Below are positions 13,601 through 20,512 of a DNA stretch of 60,000 nt, piece by piece. The notes below the pieces were generated by a model. That model made no database searches and had not been told where the DNA came from. It was given only the letters and a program-made list of their open reading frames with translations. Source of the stretch: Liolophura sinensis (taxonomy: Eukaryota; Mollusca; Polyplacophora; Chitonida; Chitonidae); the NCBI RefSeq assembly GCF_032854445.1, contig NC_088297.1, forward strand, positions 10,318,163-10,378,162, in the 5' to 3' direction. Position numbers and translations under genes: made by a program. Every line of letters begins with the position of its first letter. Position 1 is the stretch's first letter.

Positions 13601-16322
13601 TTAGACAAAGCCTAAATGCCAAGCCATGGGATATTTTAAATGTATTCGTTTCTGTGTATCTTACTTTTGGTCAATAATCAAAAGTCTACACTTTTAGCTG
13701 ACATGTCTACACTTTAGCTGACAAGCCTACACTTTTAGCTGACAAGTCTACACTTTTAGCTGACAAGAACGCAGAAGATAATCTGAGGCGGAAATAAACC
13801 CAATGAAAGAAGGCTGGGCTTCACCTGTAACAAGTGTGATCATTTGCTGTATTCCTTTGTATTTAATTTCTTACAAATGTTTGTGCCAGAGACGTATTGC
13901 GTTCTGACTGGTACCCGGTCGTATAAGATGCGTTTACATGAACGTTTACGTGAACAGTTCAGATAAAACTTTAGATGATGTATATTGAAAAGAGGCCGAA
14001 ATTCACCGGGCTACGTGTGAGCGTTTGTCAGCTATTCCACTGTCGTCGCTGCAGGGATTTAATATTATTATACTTCATACGTTGGGAGGCTTCGGGTCAA
14101 ACCCGGGTCGGGTCATACCAAAGACTTTAAAAATGTTGCTAAGCCGCCTGTGAAAATTCCGCTTGAATAAATGCTTGTCACCTTACATGAAAATGACAGA
14201 GTCAAGAATCAAATTTCAACGTCTCAGTTTTATTATTGAGAAATAGAACAGCTGTCATACCTAACGATGATTGACGATTTGCTCTAATCATGGTTTCCTG
14301 CATTATAAAATCCAGTGCAGGCCTCGTTTGCTGTCACCTAATGGGTTACCGTGTCTACTCGCTTATGTGACTTGTTCCACCCGTGTCTCAGTTACGGGTA
14401 AGGCTCGAATTAGCTGTGCTCCCCATTCGTCTTGTTAGTAACCAGTTAACAACCAGTGATAATCACTTGGGATATATTTTACTAAATATATTGACCGGAA
14501 ATTATCGGTACAACGGAACAGATATATAGCAAAGGAATTGTATCTAAATATGTTAGAAATATTGTATTTCTGTTCATTGGTTTCGTGATGTAAACCGTTA
14601 AAACGTATAACCTATACCCTGTGATTTACTTCACAGGTAGTGCCCGGGGATAATGTCCCCGGTTGCACCCCGAAGTATGTTTCACGGTAACTTTGATGAC
14701 ATTACGTATTTTTACTGTCACTGTTGTTTATAACTAGATGGTTATATAATTCTGATGGGCGTATTGATAACTTGATATATACCGACCTATATTTTATCAT
14801 AACCCCTTTACTTTGATCAACAAACTTTGATCTTCTTAATCGGTAATAGTATCTCTACAACTATATATAAACCTAGAATTTTTTGTTACGGGTACACAAT
14901 CTGCAGCTATGAAAGTAAGCTGTGCGTCGGTGCCCGTACTTTAACCCGAACAAATAGTTAGAGGGTAGTTTCAGAGTTAGATGGACTGTATTTCTGCCGC
15001 TTTTTTTATACCCGAATTCACGCGCCAAAACGTACCCTCTGGCGTACGCTAACCAGATACTCTCCAATCCAAACGATGTAGGCTGTTTACAAAAGTTTCT
15101 ATAGTTTACAGAAATATCAGCTCACGGTATATCGACATATAACCTATAGAGGAAAATGGTAATATAATATTTGCCAAGAATTCTTTATAACGGGTCTAGA
15201 AATTATTGCAACATTTGTTAACAAGAGTAAATAACACAGCTGAAAATTATGTCTGGGGGTAGACTCGCACATGATATTCCACAGAACATGATATGCAAGG
15301 ATCACACACTCAAGGGAAGCAACGCCACGCCCACAAATAACCCCCGTTCACGAGGCTTTAAATCCAACGATCTAGCGCTAGTGGCAAACGATCTTGTGCG
15401 TTTATTCTAATGCAGTTATCTCACTTTTTGTGTTCGCGCACTCAGTGGACATCACTGACAATATCAATGCGTATCAGTGATGTCCCTTTCCACTGCGTGC
15501 AGTGTGTATATATTGTATTTTGGCTTCTGCCTTCTGTTCGTTTCAGGGATGTTTGCCCGACATAAAAGACAAGGTGGAATGGTATGCCAGCATCCTTATT
15601 GGGGTGGCGTTTGGTATGACATTCTTTCAGGTAAATATATCCACGATATAGCACCTGACCTATGACCTTTGACATAACCTTCGCCATAACCCAGTTTCGC
15701 CATAACCCAGTTTCGCCATATACCAGAGTTTAGGCCTTCAGCCCTTCGTGCCTTCAGTGCTGACTCACTGGCGTCTTTGTTGTGTCTTCCGAGTTCAGCT
15801 GGAATACATATAGTACGTTTCGACCAATGGGCTGGCACAGCTAAGACGCTGCTGTGAGCAACCATATTGTCCGTCTTAAAGTGTCATCGATTTAGAAAAC
15901 ATGGTTAGTTGGATCATGTGACAAATATATGTACTGAGAGATTTCATTGCGTTAAATGGTTCACACTAACGCAGGGGGTTCCCGGCTCTCTTGTTTTCTC
16001 CACCAATATACCTGGTCTGCGTCAAATAACAGACAAATAATCTACTCGTGGAAAGTATTTCCGCCTTCTGCCCAGCAGCTTAGATATATGCCCAAGTGTA
16101 TGTAAATATTTGAATATAAATTTACATAAGCACAAATTACTGTTAATCAGTAAACAAACAAAGCCTTCATATTTCCACTAAAAACAGCTGCTTGAAATGC
16201 CATGTAGTTTTTGACGTTGTTTGTACTTCCAGCTGCTACTCCTACTCATGGCCTGTTGCGCCTTCAATCGAGACAGTGGATCCGGTAGAGGGTACATCAT
16301 CTGTAGATGGCGCTGTTGTTAA
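4570..16322 (+). CDS. Tetraspanin (eight coding exons, one frameshift)
   Basis: Four-pass membrane protein of the tetraspanin family, which organises membrane microdomains by binding partner proteins. Coding exons are 4570-4647, 6149-6356, 6789-6863, 9976-10089, 10732-10794, 13113-13241, 15547-15630 and 16233-16322, all with GT-AG borders and phase-0 junctions. Allowing for one extra base in exon 2 the product is 279 aa, normal for the family. TM1 is about 17-40, TM2 about 64-84 ending in GCCG, TM3 about 94-117 and TM4 about 233-258. The large extracellular loop has the invariant CCG (161-163), CC (186-187), C205 and C224, giving six cysteines. The tail ends in a cysteine-rich stretch (CRWRCC). 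The start was chosen because exon 1 supplies the N-terminus and the beginning of TM1. Family membership is near certain; the subfamily is not resolved. The frameshift means it is either a recent pseudogene or an assembly error. Confidence 0.88.
4677..5348 (+). mobile_element. Chimeric SINE: full SINE + 325-bp module + SINE tail
   Basis: A full family-1 SINE (4677-4943) with tRNA-like head and AAATAAATAAATA tail is followed by a 325-bp module (4944-5268) and then by a second SINE 3' end (about 5269-5348). The whole is flanked by an 11-bp direct repeat AATTATAAGAA (4666-4676 and 5349-5359). This is what a single retrotransposition would leave. The same SINE + module pair, without the second tail, is at 53410-53988. 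It sits in intron 1 of the tetraspanin gene. Confidence 0.85.
6149..6356 (+). CDS. Tetraspanin exon 2 (frameshifted)
   Basis: The acceptor TTTGGCAG ends at 6148 and the donor GTAAGT starts at 6357. It encodes the rest of TM1 (IAGVACLAAGVWI), the small loop and TM2. The first frame stops at TAG 6302, straight after VGIVVFLH. The +1 frame continues as TSIVGCCGMKSGNTGVLFC, the expected TM2/CCG segment. The length of 208 is 3x69+1, so one surplus base lies around 6297-6300. Confidence 0.85.
6789..6863 (+). CDS. Tetraspanin exon 3 (TM3)
   Basis: Acceptor TTTTCCAG, 25 codons, donor GTAAAC. The product FIALAVVVFGGEFAGGILAS is a typical tetraspanin TM3 with its conserved glutamate. Confidence 0.85.
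6900..9720 (+). repeat. 20-bp minisatellite, about 2.8 kb, in tetraspanin intron 3
   Basis: The unit is close to GGAATGGGGTATTATCTGTA, with many point variants (GTATT/GTGTT/ATATT) and some 18-21 bp spacers. It is most degenerate at the left end (6900-7500). Roughly 140 units fill most of the intron. No coding claim is made for the 63-codon frame inside it. Confidence 0.92.
9976..10089 (+). CDS. Tetraspanin exon 4 (large loop, first part)
   Basis: Acceptor TGTCAAG, 38 codons, donor GTAGGT. It encodes the N-terminal helix region of the large extracellular loop (from VGRALDNKLN to TWDYLQDW). The next exon begins with the CCG motif. Confidence 0.82.
10122..10330 (+). mobile_element. SINE family 1, old, head truncated
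   Basis: It starts within the SINE at the CTCACCAGTGCTGCAATGG region and runs through the body and tail to (AAAT)n. It is strongly diverged (for example CATAAATGACATATTGTTGA in place of the usual tail). It begins 33 bp after tetraspanin exon 4. Confidence 0.8.
10732..10794 (+). CDS. Tetraspanin exon 5 (CCG motif)
   Basis: Acceptor TTGTAG, 21 codons starting FDCCGARDY, donor GTATAT. It contains the signature Cys-Cys-Gly of the tetraspanin large loop. Confidence 0.87.
10795..11560 (+). repeat. About 23-bp minisatellite, split block
   Basis: Units read like GGTATGTTGTAACAGGATCC with variable length (22-27 bp). They occupy 10795-11150 and again 11405-11560. A non-repeat insert of about 250 bp (11150-11400) lies between them. 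The first unit overlaps the exon 5 donor (GTATATTGTAACAGG). Confidence 0.8.
11680..12690 (+). repeat. 87-bp minisatellite in tetraspanin intron 5
   Basis: Units contain CACAGGCACACCTCCAACTC, ACCACTAGCATACCACAAGG and TCACAATATACCACCAC. AAGGTCAC recurs at 12220, 12307 and 12394, a period of 87. Units left of about 12050 are shorter and degenerate. The + strand is almost free of G. Confidence 0.88.
13113..13241 (+). CDS. Tetraspanin exon 6 (large loop, CC)
   Basis: Acceptor CCTTACAG, 43 codons (MFVPKTCCVLK to SSDFLFTK), donor GTAAAT. It supplies the PxTCC cysteine pair and one more loop cysteine (IACQRD). Confidence 0.87.
13345..13400 (-). repeat. Dispersed repeat X, reverse fragment
   Basis: The reverse complement carries the core CTGACAAGAGGCCATATTTC then ACCGGT, as in the copies at 17.8 and 18.7 kb. 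Confidence 0.6.
13424..13490 (+). mobile_element. SINE family 1, tail only
   Basis: AAATATTCTTTGAGTACGGT is followed by GTAAAACACCAATCAA and a degenerate A-rich tail. Only the 3' end is present. Confidence 0.7.
13686..13770 (+). repeat. Short tandem repeat, about 20-22 bp, four copies
   Basis: Copies of CTACACTTTTAGCTGACAAG occur four times in a row in tetraspanin intron 6. Confidence 0.8.
13845..13911 (+). pseudogene. Decayed duplicate of tetraspanin exon 6 (5' part)
   Basis: TTACAAATGTTTGTGCCAGA, then GACGTATTGCGTTCTGA, closely matches the border and first codons of exon 6 (13107-13150). The acceptor AG has become AA, the CC pair reads YC, and similarity ends after about a dozen codons. 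The upstream pyrimidine tract is also similar. It lies 630 bp downstream of the real exon, so it is a partial local duplication that is no longer splice-competent. Confidence 0.65.
13975..14130 (+). repeat. Repeat X copy followed by a tRNA-like relic
   Basis: 13978-14055 carries the X core with changes (AAGAGGCCGAAATTCACCGG). Just after it, GGTCAAACCCGGGTCGGGTC then AAAGACTTTAAA resembles the tRNA-derived head junction of SINE family 2. Both are decayed. Confidence 0.45.
14131..15435. other. Tetraspanin intron 6, unassigned part
   Basis: Apart from the small features listed separately I see no gene, tandem array or SINE here. Short open frames show no domain. Confidence 0.5.
15436..15501. 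repeat. Imperfect inverted repeat (hairpin) before exon 7
   Basis: Left arm GCGCACTCAGTGGACATCAC and right arm GTGATGTCCCTTTCCACTGC pair over about 22 bp with a 4-base bulge. The loop is about 17 bases. It lies 45 bp upstream of tetraspanin exon 7. Confidence 0.65.
15547..15630 (+). CDS. Tetraspanin exon 7 (loop end, TM4 start)
   Basis: Acceptor GTTTCAG, 28 codons, donor GTAAAT. It begins GCLPDIKDKVEWY, with the last loop cysteine, and runs into the hydrophobic ASILIGVAFGMTFFQ of TM4. Confidence 0.87.
16233..16322 (+). CDS. Tetraspanin exon 8 (TM4 end, C-terminus, stop)
   Basis: Acceptor ACTTCCAG, 29 codons and TAA. LLLLLMACCAFNRDSGSG completes TM4 with juxtamembrane cysteines that are often palmitoylated in this family. 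The tail is short, with further cysteines at the extreme end. Confidence 0.83.
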   Translation: MLLLLMACCAFNRDSGSGRGYIICRWRCC

Positions 16323-16916
16323 GCCTGTCGGTTGAGGGCGCTGTGTCTTTGAATCGCGGCTTCTGCTTCACAACGAATCTAGTTTTGCAAATAGATATGT
16401 TAAGACCGACTGTGGACAAAGAACCACGACGAAAATCCATCCTTCAAGATTTCACTACGGACCAAAGTCTTAAATTACTGCTGTACACGTAGCTACTTTT
16501 ATGTCGCTCTGTTCCATTTGGAAACTTGTTTATTTTGTTGTGCCATACATGTACCTCTAGAGATTTGATGAAGTTAGTAAGGGCAACATCATTGTATACA
16601 GTGGAGCTGTCTACAGCCCAAACAAACTTGTATTTTTCAACCGCCTGTGAACTATTCGTTCGCCATATATGGCCAGTATATTCCCTTCGCTGTTAAAATA
16701 TATTAGCAAACGTACAACTAATCCATATATTCAGGAAGTAGTTCTGAGATAAGGAATTACAAACCCATATTGTTTTCAAAGCTGGGTAAAGTTCTTTTCG
16801 ACCATCCTCAACCTGTACTATCAATCTTTAGCATAATATCCTAGCCCCCCCCCCAACACACACACCCTCAAAATCTACCATTACACAACCTCAAGGCTAC
16901 ATTCTGTTTTTAGAAA

Positions 16917-16922
16917 ATAAAG
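16917..16922 (+). terminator. Candidate poly(A) signal for the tetraspanin gene
   Basis: AATAAA lies 595 bp after the stop codon. It is the first canonical hexamer I noted in the 3' flank; usage is not shown. Confidence 0.35.
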
Positions 16923-17212
16923 ACTTGACGACGGCACATAAACACGTAGCTTTGTGTTTAAGTAAGCCGCACTGGTTACGAGGGACAGTCTAATGAATAC
17001 TCTCATATCATGAAGGCTAAGAAACTAACCAATGGTTAGGCATAACAGAAAAGCTAACATAAGACTAAATGTATATATGCATCGATAGAGTGTCCTTAAG
17101 GAAGCTTAAAAAGCTAATCACGTGATACAGTTGAACTATTTTTTTTACCTTAAACGACACTCGGAACTCCACTATTGTTCAAAGATAACGTGGCATTTAC
17201 TACAGTAGGCTG

Positions 17213-17360
17213 TACGTGGAAAGGTCTTGCAGCAATCCTGCGGATGCTCGTGGGTTTCCGGGGTTCTGTCCGATTTCCTTCCACCATATTGCTGGCCGCC
17301 GTCGTATAAGTGAAATATTCTTGAGCACGGCGTAAAACATCAATCATTCAGTCAAATGAA
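17213..17360 (+). mobile_element. SINE family 1, 3' half
   Basis: It runs from ACGTGGAAAGGTCTTGCAGC to AATATTCTTGAGCACGGCG and a short degenerate tail. The head is missing. Confidence 0.82.
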
Positions 17361-17454
17361 TCACTACAGTAAAATGGACAGTTCTCCACTTAGTGGGTTT
17401 TATCTCACCAAACACGCCGACTTCTGCTTCCAAACTGCTAAATGGCAGCCCAAA

Positions 17455-17535
17455 CCTAAACTGAGGTAAACTGACAAGAGGCTTATTTCACCGGTTACGT
17501 TGCTCTGGTTTTACTCTCTAAGCTGTACGTCTTAA
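17455..17535 (+). repeat. Dispersed repeat X copy, interrupted by the MITE
   Basis: It has CTGAGGTAAACTGACAAGAG, then TTTCACCGGTTACGT and CTCTGGTTTTACTCTCTAAG. The TGTGACCCTTTGCCAG segment seen in other copies is deleted. The MITE at 17540 begins just after the CTGTACGTCTTAATTA stretch that also occurs at 17955. Confidence 0.7.
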
Positions 17536-17539
17536 TTAC

Positions 17540-17780
17540 ACAGGGTGTCCAAGAAGTCACGCACCATCCAGGTTGAGGTTGAACGCTTGAGCTACAGAGC
17601 GGCGTGTTGCCCCATCTCTTCCAAACATAAAAACCAATTCAACTCGTTCTTGTACTATTAGTTTATTAGCCATAGTTAACTCCGAAAGAGAGAGAAAAAA
17701 AATTTAAAATCAGTATTAAATCTGAAACACAGAAAAAAAAATGAAAATCAGGATGGTGCACGACTTCGAGACACCCTGTA
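17540..17780 (-). mobile_element. MITE with ACAGGGTGTC termini and transposase N-terminal remnant
   Basis: Terminal inverted repeats of about 35 bp start ACAGGGTGTCCAAGAAGTCA on the left and, in reverse complement, ACAGGGTGTCTCGAAGTCGT on the right. Inside, on the minus strand, ATG at 17673 opens a 38-codon frame ending at 17557. Its sequence contains QERVELVFMFGRDG and RRSVAQAFN, like the N-terminal helix-turn-helix (DUF4817-type) of transposases from elements with this kind of terminus. The rest of the transposase is absent, so it is an internally deleted, non-autonomous copy. Confidence 0.75.
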
Positions 17781-17804
17781 TTGTATTACTGCATAACCCA
17801 AGAT

Positions 17805-17970
17805 TCTGCCATAGCCTTGGTGCTAGGGGGCGTGTAATTTGCTACTATTTATGCATTTACATGAGGCAAATTGACAAGAGGCCGTATTTCACCGGTTACG
17901 TGTGACCCTTTGCCAGTTGACACTGTCATCGCTGCTCTGGTTTTTCTCTCTATGCTGTACGTCTTAATTA
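17805..17970 (+). repeat. Dispersed repeat X, well-preserved copy
   Basis: It reads CCTTGGTGCTAGGGGGCGTG, TTGACAAGAGGCCGTATTTC, ACCGGTTACGTGTGACCC, GCTGCTCTGG and CTGTACGTCTTAATTA. It is among the longest copies in the window. Parts of its right end recur at 18120-18185. Confidence 0.7.
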
Positions 17971-18296
17971 TATGGCATACCCAAGGCCTGCTCTGATGTG
18001 ATTGAATCAAAATGTGATAACACCGCATTTAGTGTAATTCTAGGCAGGTGACGTCTAATACGTTGTAATTAACATCACTACATATTTTTTTAAATTATTT
18101 CATTTGTATTAAAAACAATGCAAAGAGACTTTCGTTGCTGCTCTTGTCTTACTCTCTATGTTGTACATCTTCAATTACACGCACAACTACAATAACGTCA
18201 TGATCGTTTGCACGTATATGTTTGTATGCTGGGAGTTTTAAATCGTACTTGACAAGTGTGACCACGAGGAATCTTTTGGTGTGTGTAGTCCTACAT

Positions 18297-18600
18297 TTTA
18301 TGTTCTTGTGACAGGGCGAATCCATGACGCCACTGTATTATCATGCCGAAGACCCCGGACATGACACCCAACCCAGTCACATCATACTGATACCGGGCTA
18401 ACCAATCCTGTTTCCTTGCTCTAACCCGTCAGTGCTGAGCGCAAAGCCCAGCGGCAAAAGTACCATTTTAAAATTCTTATTGGTATGACCCGACCGGGCA
18501 CGATCGTTTTGTGTCGTGAGGACTCCGATGCCATTTCAGAACGGGACTTGCGTATAATTTCATGAAAATCACTTCCTGCTATAACCGGGGATATGCCATA
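18297..18600 (-). mobile_element. Interspersed element, SINE family 3, fragment
   Basis: CATGCCGAAGACCCCGGACA and CCCAGTCACATCATACTGA match the element at 40630-40710. The segment after that (TCAGTGCTGAGCGCAAAGCC) also matches. It lacks the TTTAACGTCGTACTC tail seen in other copies. Confidence 0.6.
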
Positions 18601-18714
18601 TTTATCCCTTTGCATTGTTTTAATGTTATTGTATGTTACATGTGATTACAACCCAACAGTTTGAGTAATCCTAGACCAGTGACATCTAATAATCATTTTT
18701 AACCTAATTCTGAT

Positions 18715-18890
18715 GAAGCCATGGTGCTAGAGGTCAAGCAATTTGCTACTATTTAAGCATTTCCATGAAGTCAGAATAAACTCCCGAGGTAAACTGACAA
18801 GAGGCCGTATTTCACCGGTTACTCGAGACAATTTGTCAGCTTTCTTCTCTGGTTTTACTCTTTGTGCCGTACGTGGTTTATTATATGCTA
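18715..18890 (+). repeat. Dispersed repeat X copy
   Basis: It includes GAAGCCATGGTGCTAGAGG, AAACTGACAAGAGGCCGTAT, TTCACCGGTTACTCGAG and TCTGGTTTTACTCTTTGTGC, matching the 17.8-kb and 54.4-kb copies. Confidence 0.7.
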
Positions 18891-19179
18891 TGTAACCATA
18901 AGCGTCATTCATGTCTGGTATTGGAATTATGAAACAACACAGGGCCACATCATGTCTTGTAACAGTAGATGACGTTACCAATACACGGTCAAGAAAATCT
19001 GACCAATACAGGTCAGCTCTTCGGCCCCGAGTCTTAGGCTTGTATATAATATCATAAGTCTAACCCTCCAATTTTTTTTCCCAAAAATTTCTATCAACCT
19101 CTCATTTCTTGGTGAAAAATTTCTCTGTTTCCTGTATGTTTTTCTCCAAAGTTGGCCGGTATCCCTGATACATTTGATT
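18891..19179. other. Unassigned spacer
   Basis: I see no gene or repeat here. The sequence becomes pyrimidine-rich toward 19140. Confidence 0.4.
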
Positions 19180-19325
19180 TATTTATTTGATTGGTGTTTT
19201 ACGCCGTACTCAAGAATATTTCACTTCTGCGACGGCGACCAGCATTAAGGAGGAAACCGAGGAAAGCCCCGACCATCCACAGGTCGATGACAGGTCTTCC
19301 CACGTACGGCCAGAGAGGAATTAAT
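19180..19325 (-). mobile_element. SINE family 1, 3' half
   Basis: The reverse orientation shows the (AAAT)n tail, AATATTCTTGAGTACGGCG and the central domain up to CGTACGTGGGAAG. Confidence 0.82.
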
Positions 19326-19484
19326 GCTCTATACATTTCTATTTACACACATTATACCCACTGGCGACCTTAGAGTTGTCATTTATGACACAAAGTAATG
19401 AACAAAGACACATCAGCACAAGTGTTAATCTTATCACAGAACCTTTCTGCTCTCGACCCCTTTTAATATGTTCTGGATTGGTCA

Positions 19485-19562
19485 GTTGTTTCGCCATAAA
19501 CATTACATTGCCATTTACAGTACACTGCCATATACATTACATTGCCATATACATATACATTG
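19485..19562 (+). repeat. Short tandem repeat of CATATACATTACATTGC type
   Basis: Four imperfect units of ATTGCCATATACATTAC-like sequence occur downstream of the RDM1 stop. Confidence 0.6.
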
Positions 19563-19754
19563 CCTTGTTGACAATAAGCAGACGACCATGCTTATGGAGC
19601 CATTTGCGCTGTCTTAAGTCCTTTGAAAACTAAGTCTGTCTCCCACAAACATGGTGAGCATGGAGAATATTGCACAGTGAAAGTTGAATTCCACAGATAT
19701 TTATCAAGTGACGGGTGGAAATGATAACATATATTAGGGCGATGTTACATTGCT

Positions 19755-19876
19755 GTCAGACGTTCCCTAGTACGGCCTGAGAGGAAGCCAGTATGAGCTG
19801 AACTTGAACTCACAGCGCCCGCATTGGTGACTCCTGGGTCATTATGCCAGGTTGGCGTGCTAACCCTCTCAGCCAT
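19755..19876 (-). mobile_element. SINE family 1, 5' half
   Basis: Reverse complement of the head and body, from the tRNA-like region (GAGGGTTAGCACGCCAACC in reverse) to the GTACTAGGGAACG body. It abuts the 114-bp array directly at 19876/19877. Confidence 0.75.
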
Positions 19877-20446
19877 CTCTGTCTTGTCCACACTCACACA
19901 CTGGTCTCACACAGAGTCATTCTCCAGATCCTGTAAGATGTGCATGTTGACATCGTCTAGGATGGAGTCTGTCAGTTCATCTAATTCCATCTCTGTCTTG
20001 TCCACACTCACACACTGGTCTCACACAGAGTCATTCTCCAGATCCTGTAAGATGTGCATGTTGACATCGTCTAGGATGGAGTCTGTCAGTTCATCTAATT
20101 CCATCTCTGTCTTGTCCACACTCACATACTGGTCTCACACAGAGTCATTCTCCAGATCCTGTAAGATGTGCATGTTGACATCGTCTAGGATGGAGTCTGT
20201 CAGTTCATCTAATTCCATCTCTGTCTTGTCCACACTCACACACTGGTCTCACACAGAGTCATTCTCCAGATCCTGTAAGATGTGCATGTTGACATCGTCT
20301 AGGATGGAGTCTGTCAGTTCATCTAATTCCATCTCTGTCTTGTCCACACTCACACACTGGTCTCACACAGAGTCATTCTCCAGATCCTGTAAGATGTGCA
20401 TGTTGACATCGTCTAGGATGGAGTCTGTCAGTTCATCTAACTCCAT
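19877..20446 (-). repeat. 114-bp tandem array (5 copies) covering the RDM1 C-terminus and stop
   Basis: Units start at 19877, 19991, 20105, 20219 and 20333 with an exact 114-bp period and almost no divergence (one CACAC to CATAC change in unit 3). On the minus strand each unit holds the last RDM1 codons (MELDELTDSILDDVNMHILQ... to the stop) plus 3' flank. Because 114 is 38 codons, every copy repeats the stop in the same frame, so only the copy nearest the exon start is translated. The open plus-strand frame through the array is a by-product. Confidence 0.93.
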
Positions 20447-20512
20447 CTCAGGTTTGTCCTCCTCCAGGAGTGGGTTTTCTTCAGACGCTGGTGCCTCTAT
20501 CAGTTCATTAAC
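20363..20512 (-). CDS. RDM1: RDM1 last exon (acidic C-terminus)
   Basis: Acceptor TTGTCTCAG ends at 20513. 49 codons (VNELIEAPASEENPLL... ) end in NDSV and TGA. The 3' part lies inside the rightmost unit of the 114-bp array. Confidence 0.83.
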   Translation of the reverse strand, partial: VNELIEAPASEENPLLEEDKPEMELDELTDSILDDVNMHILQDLENDSV

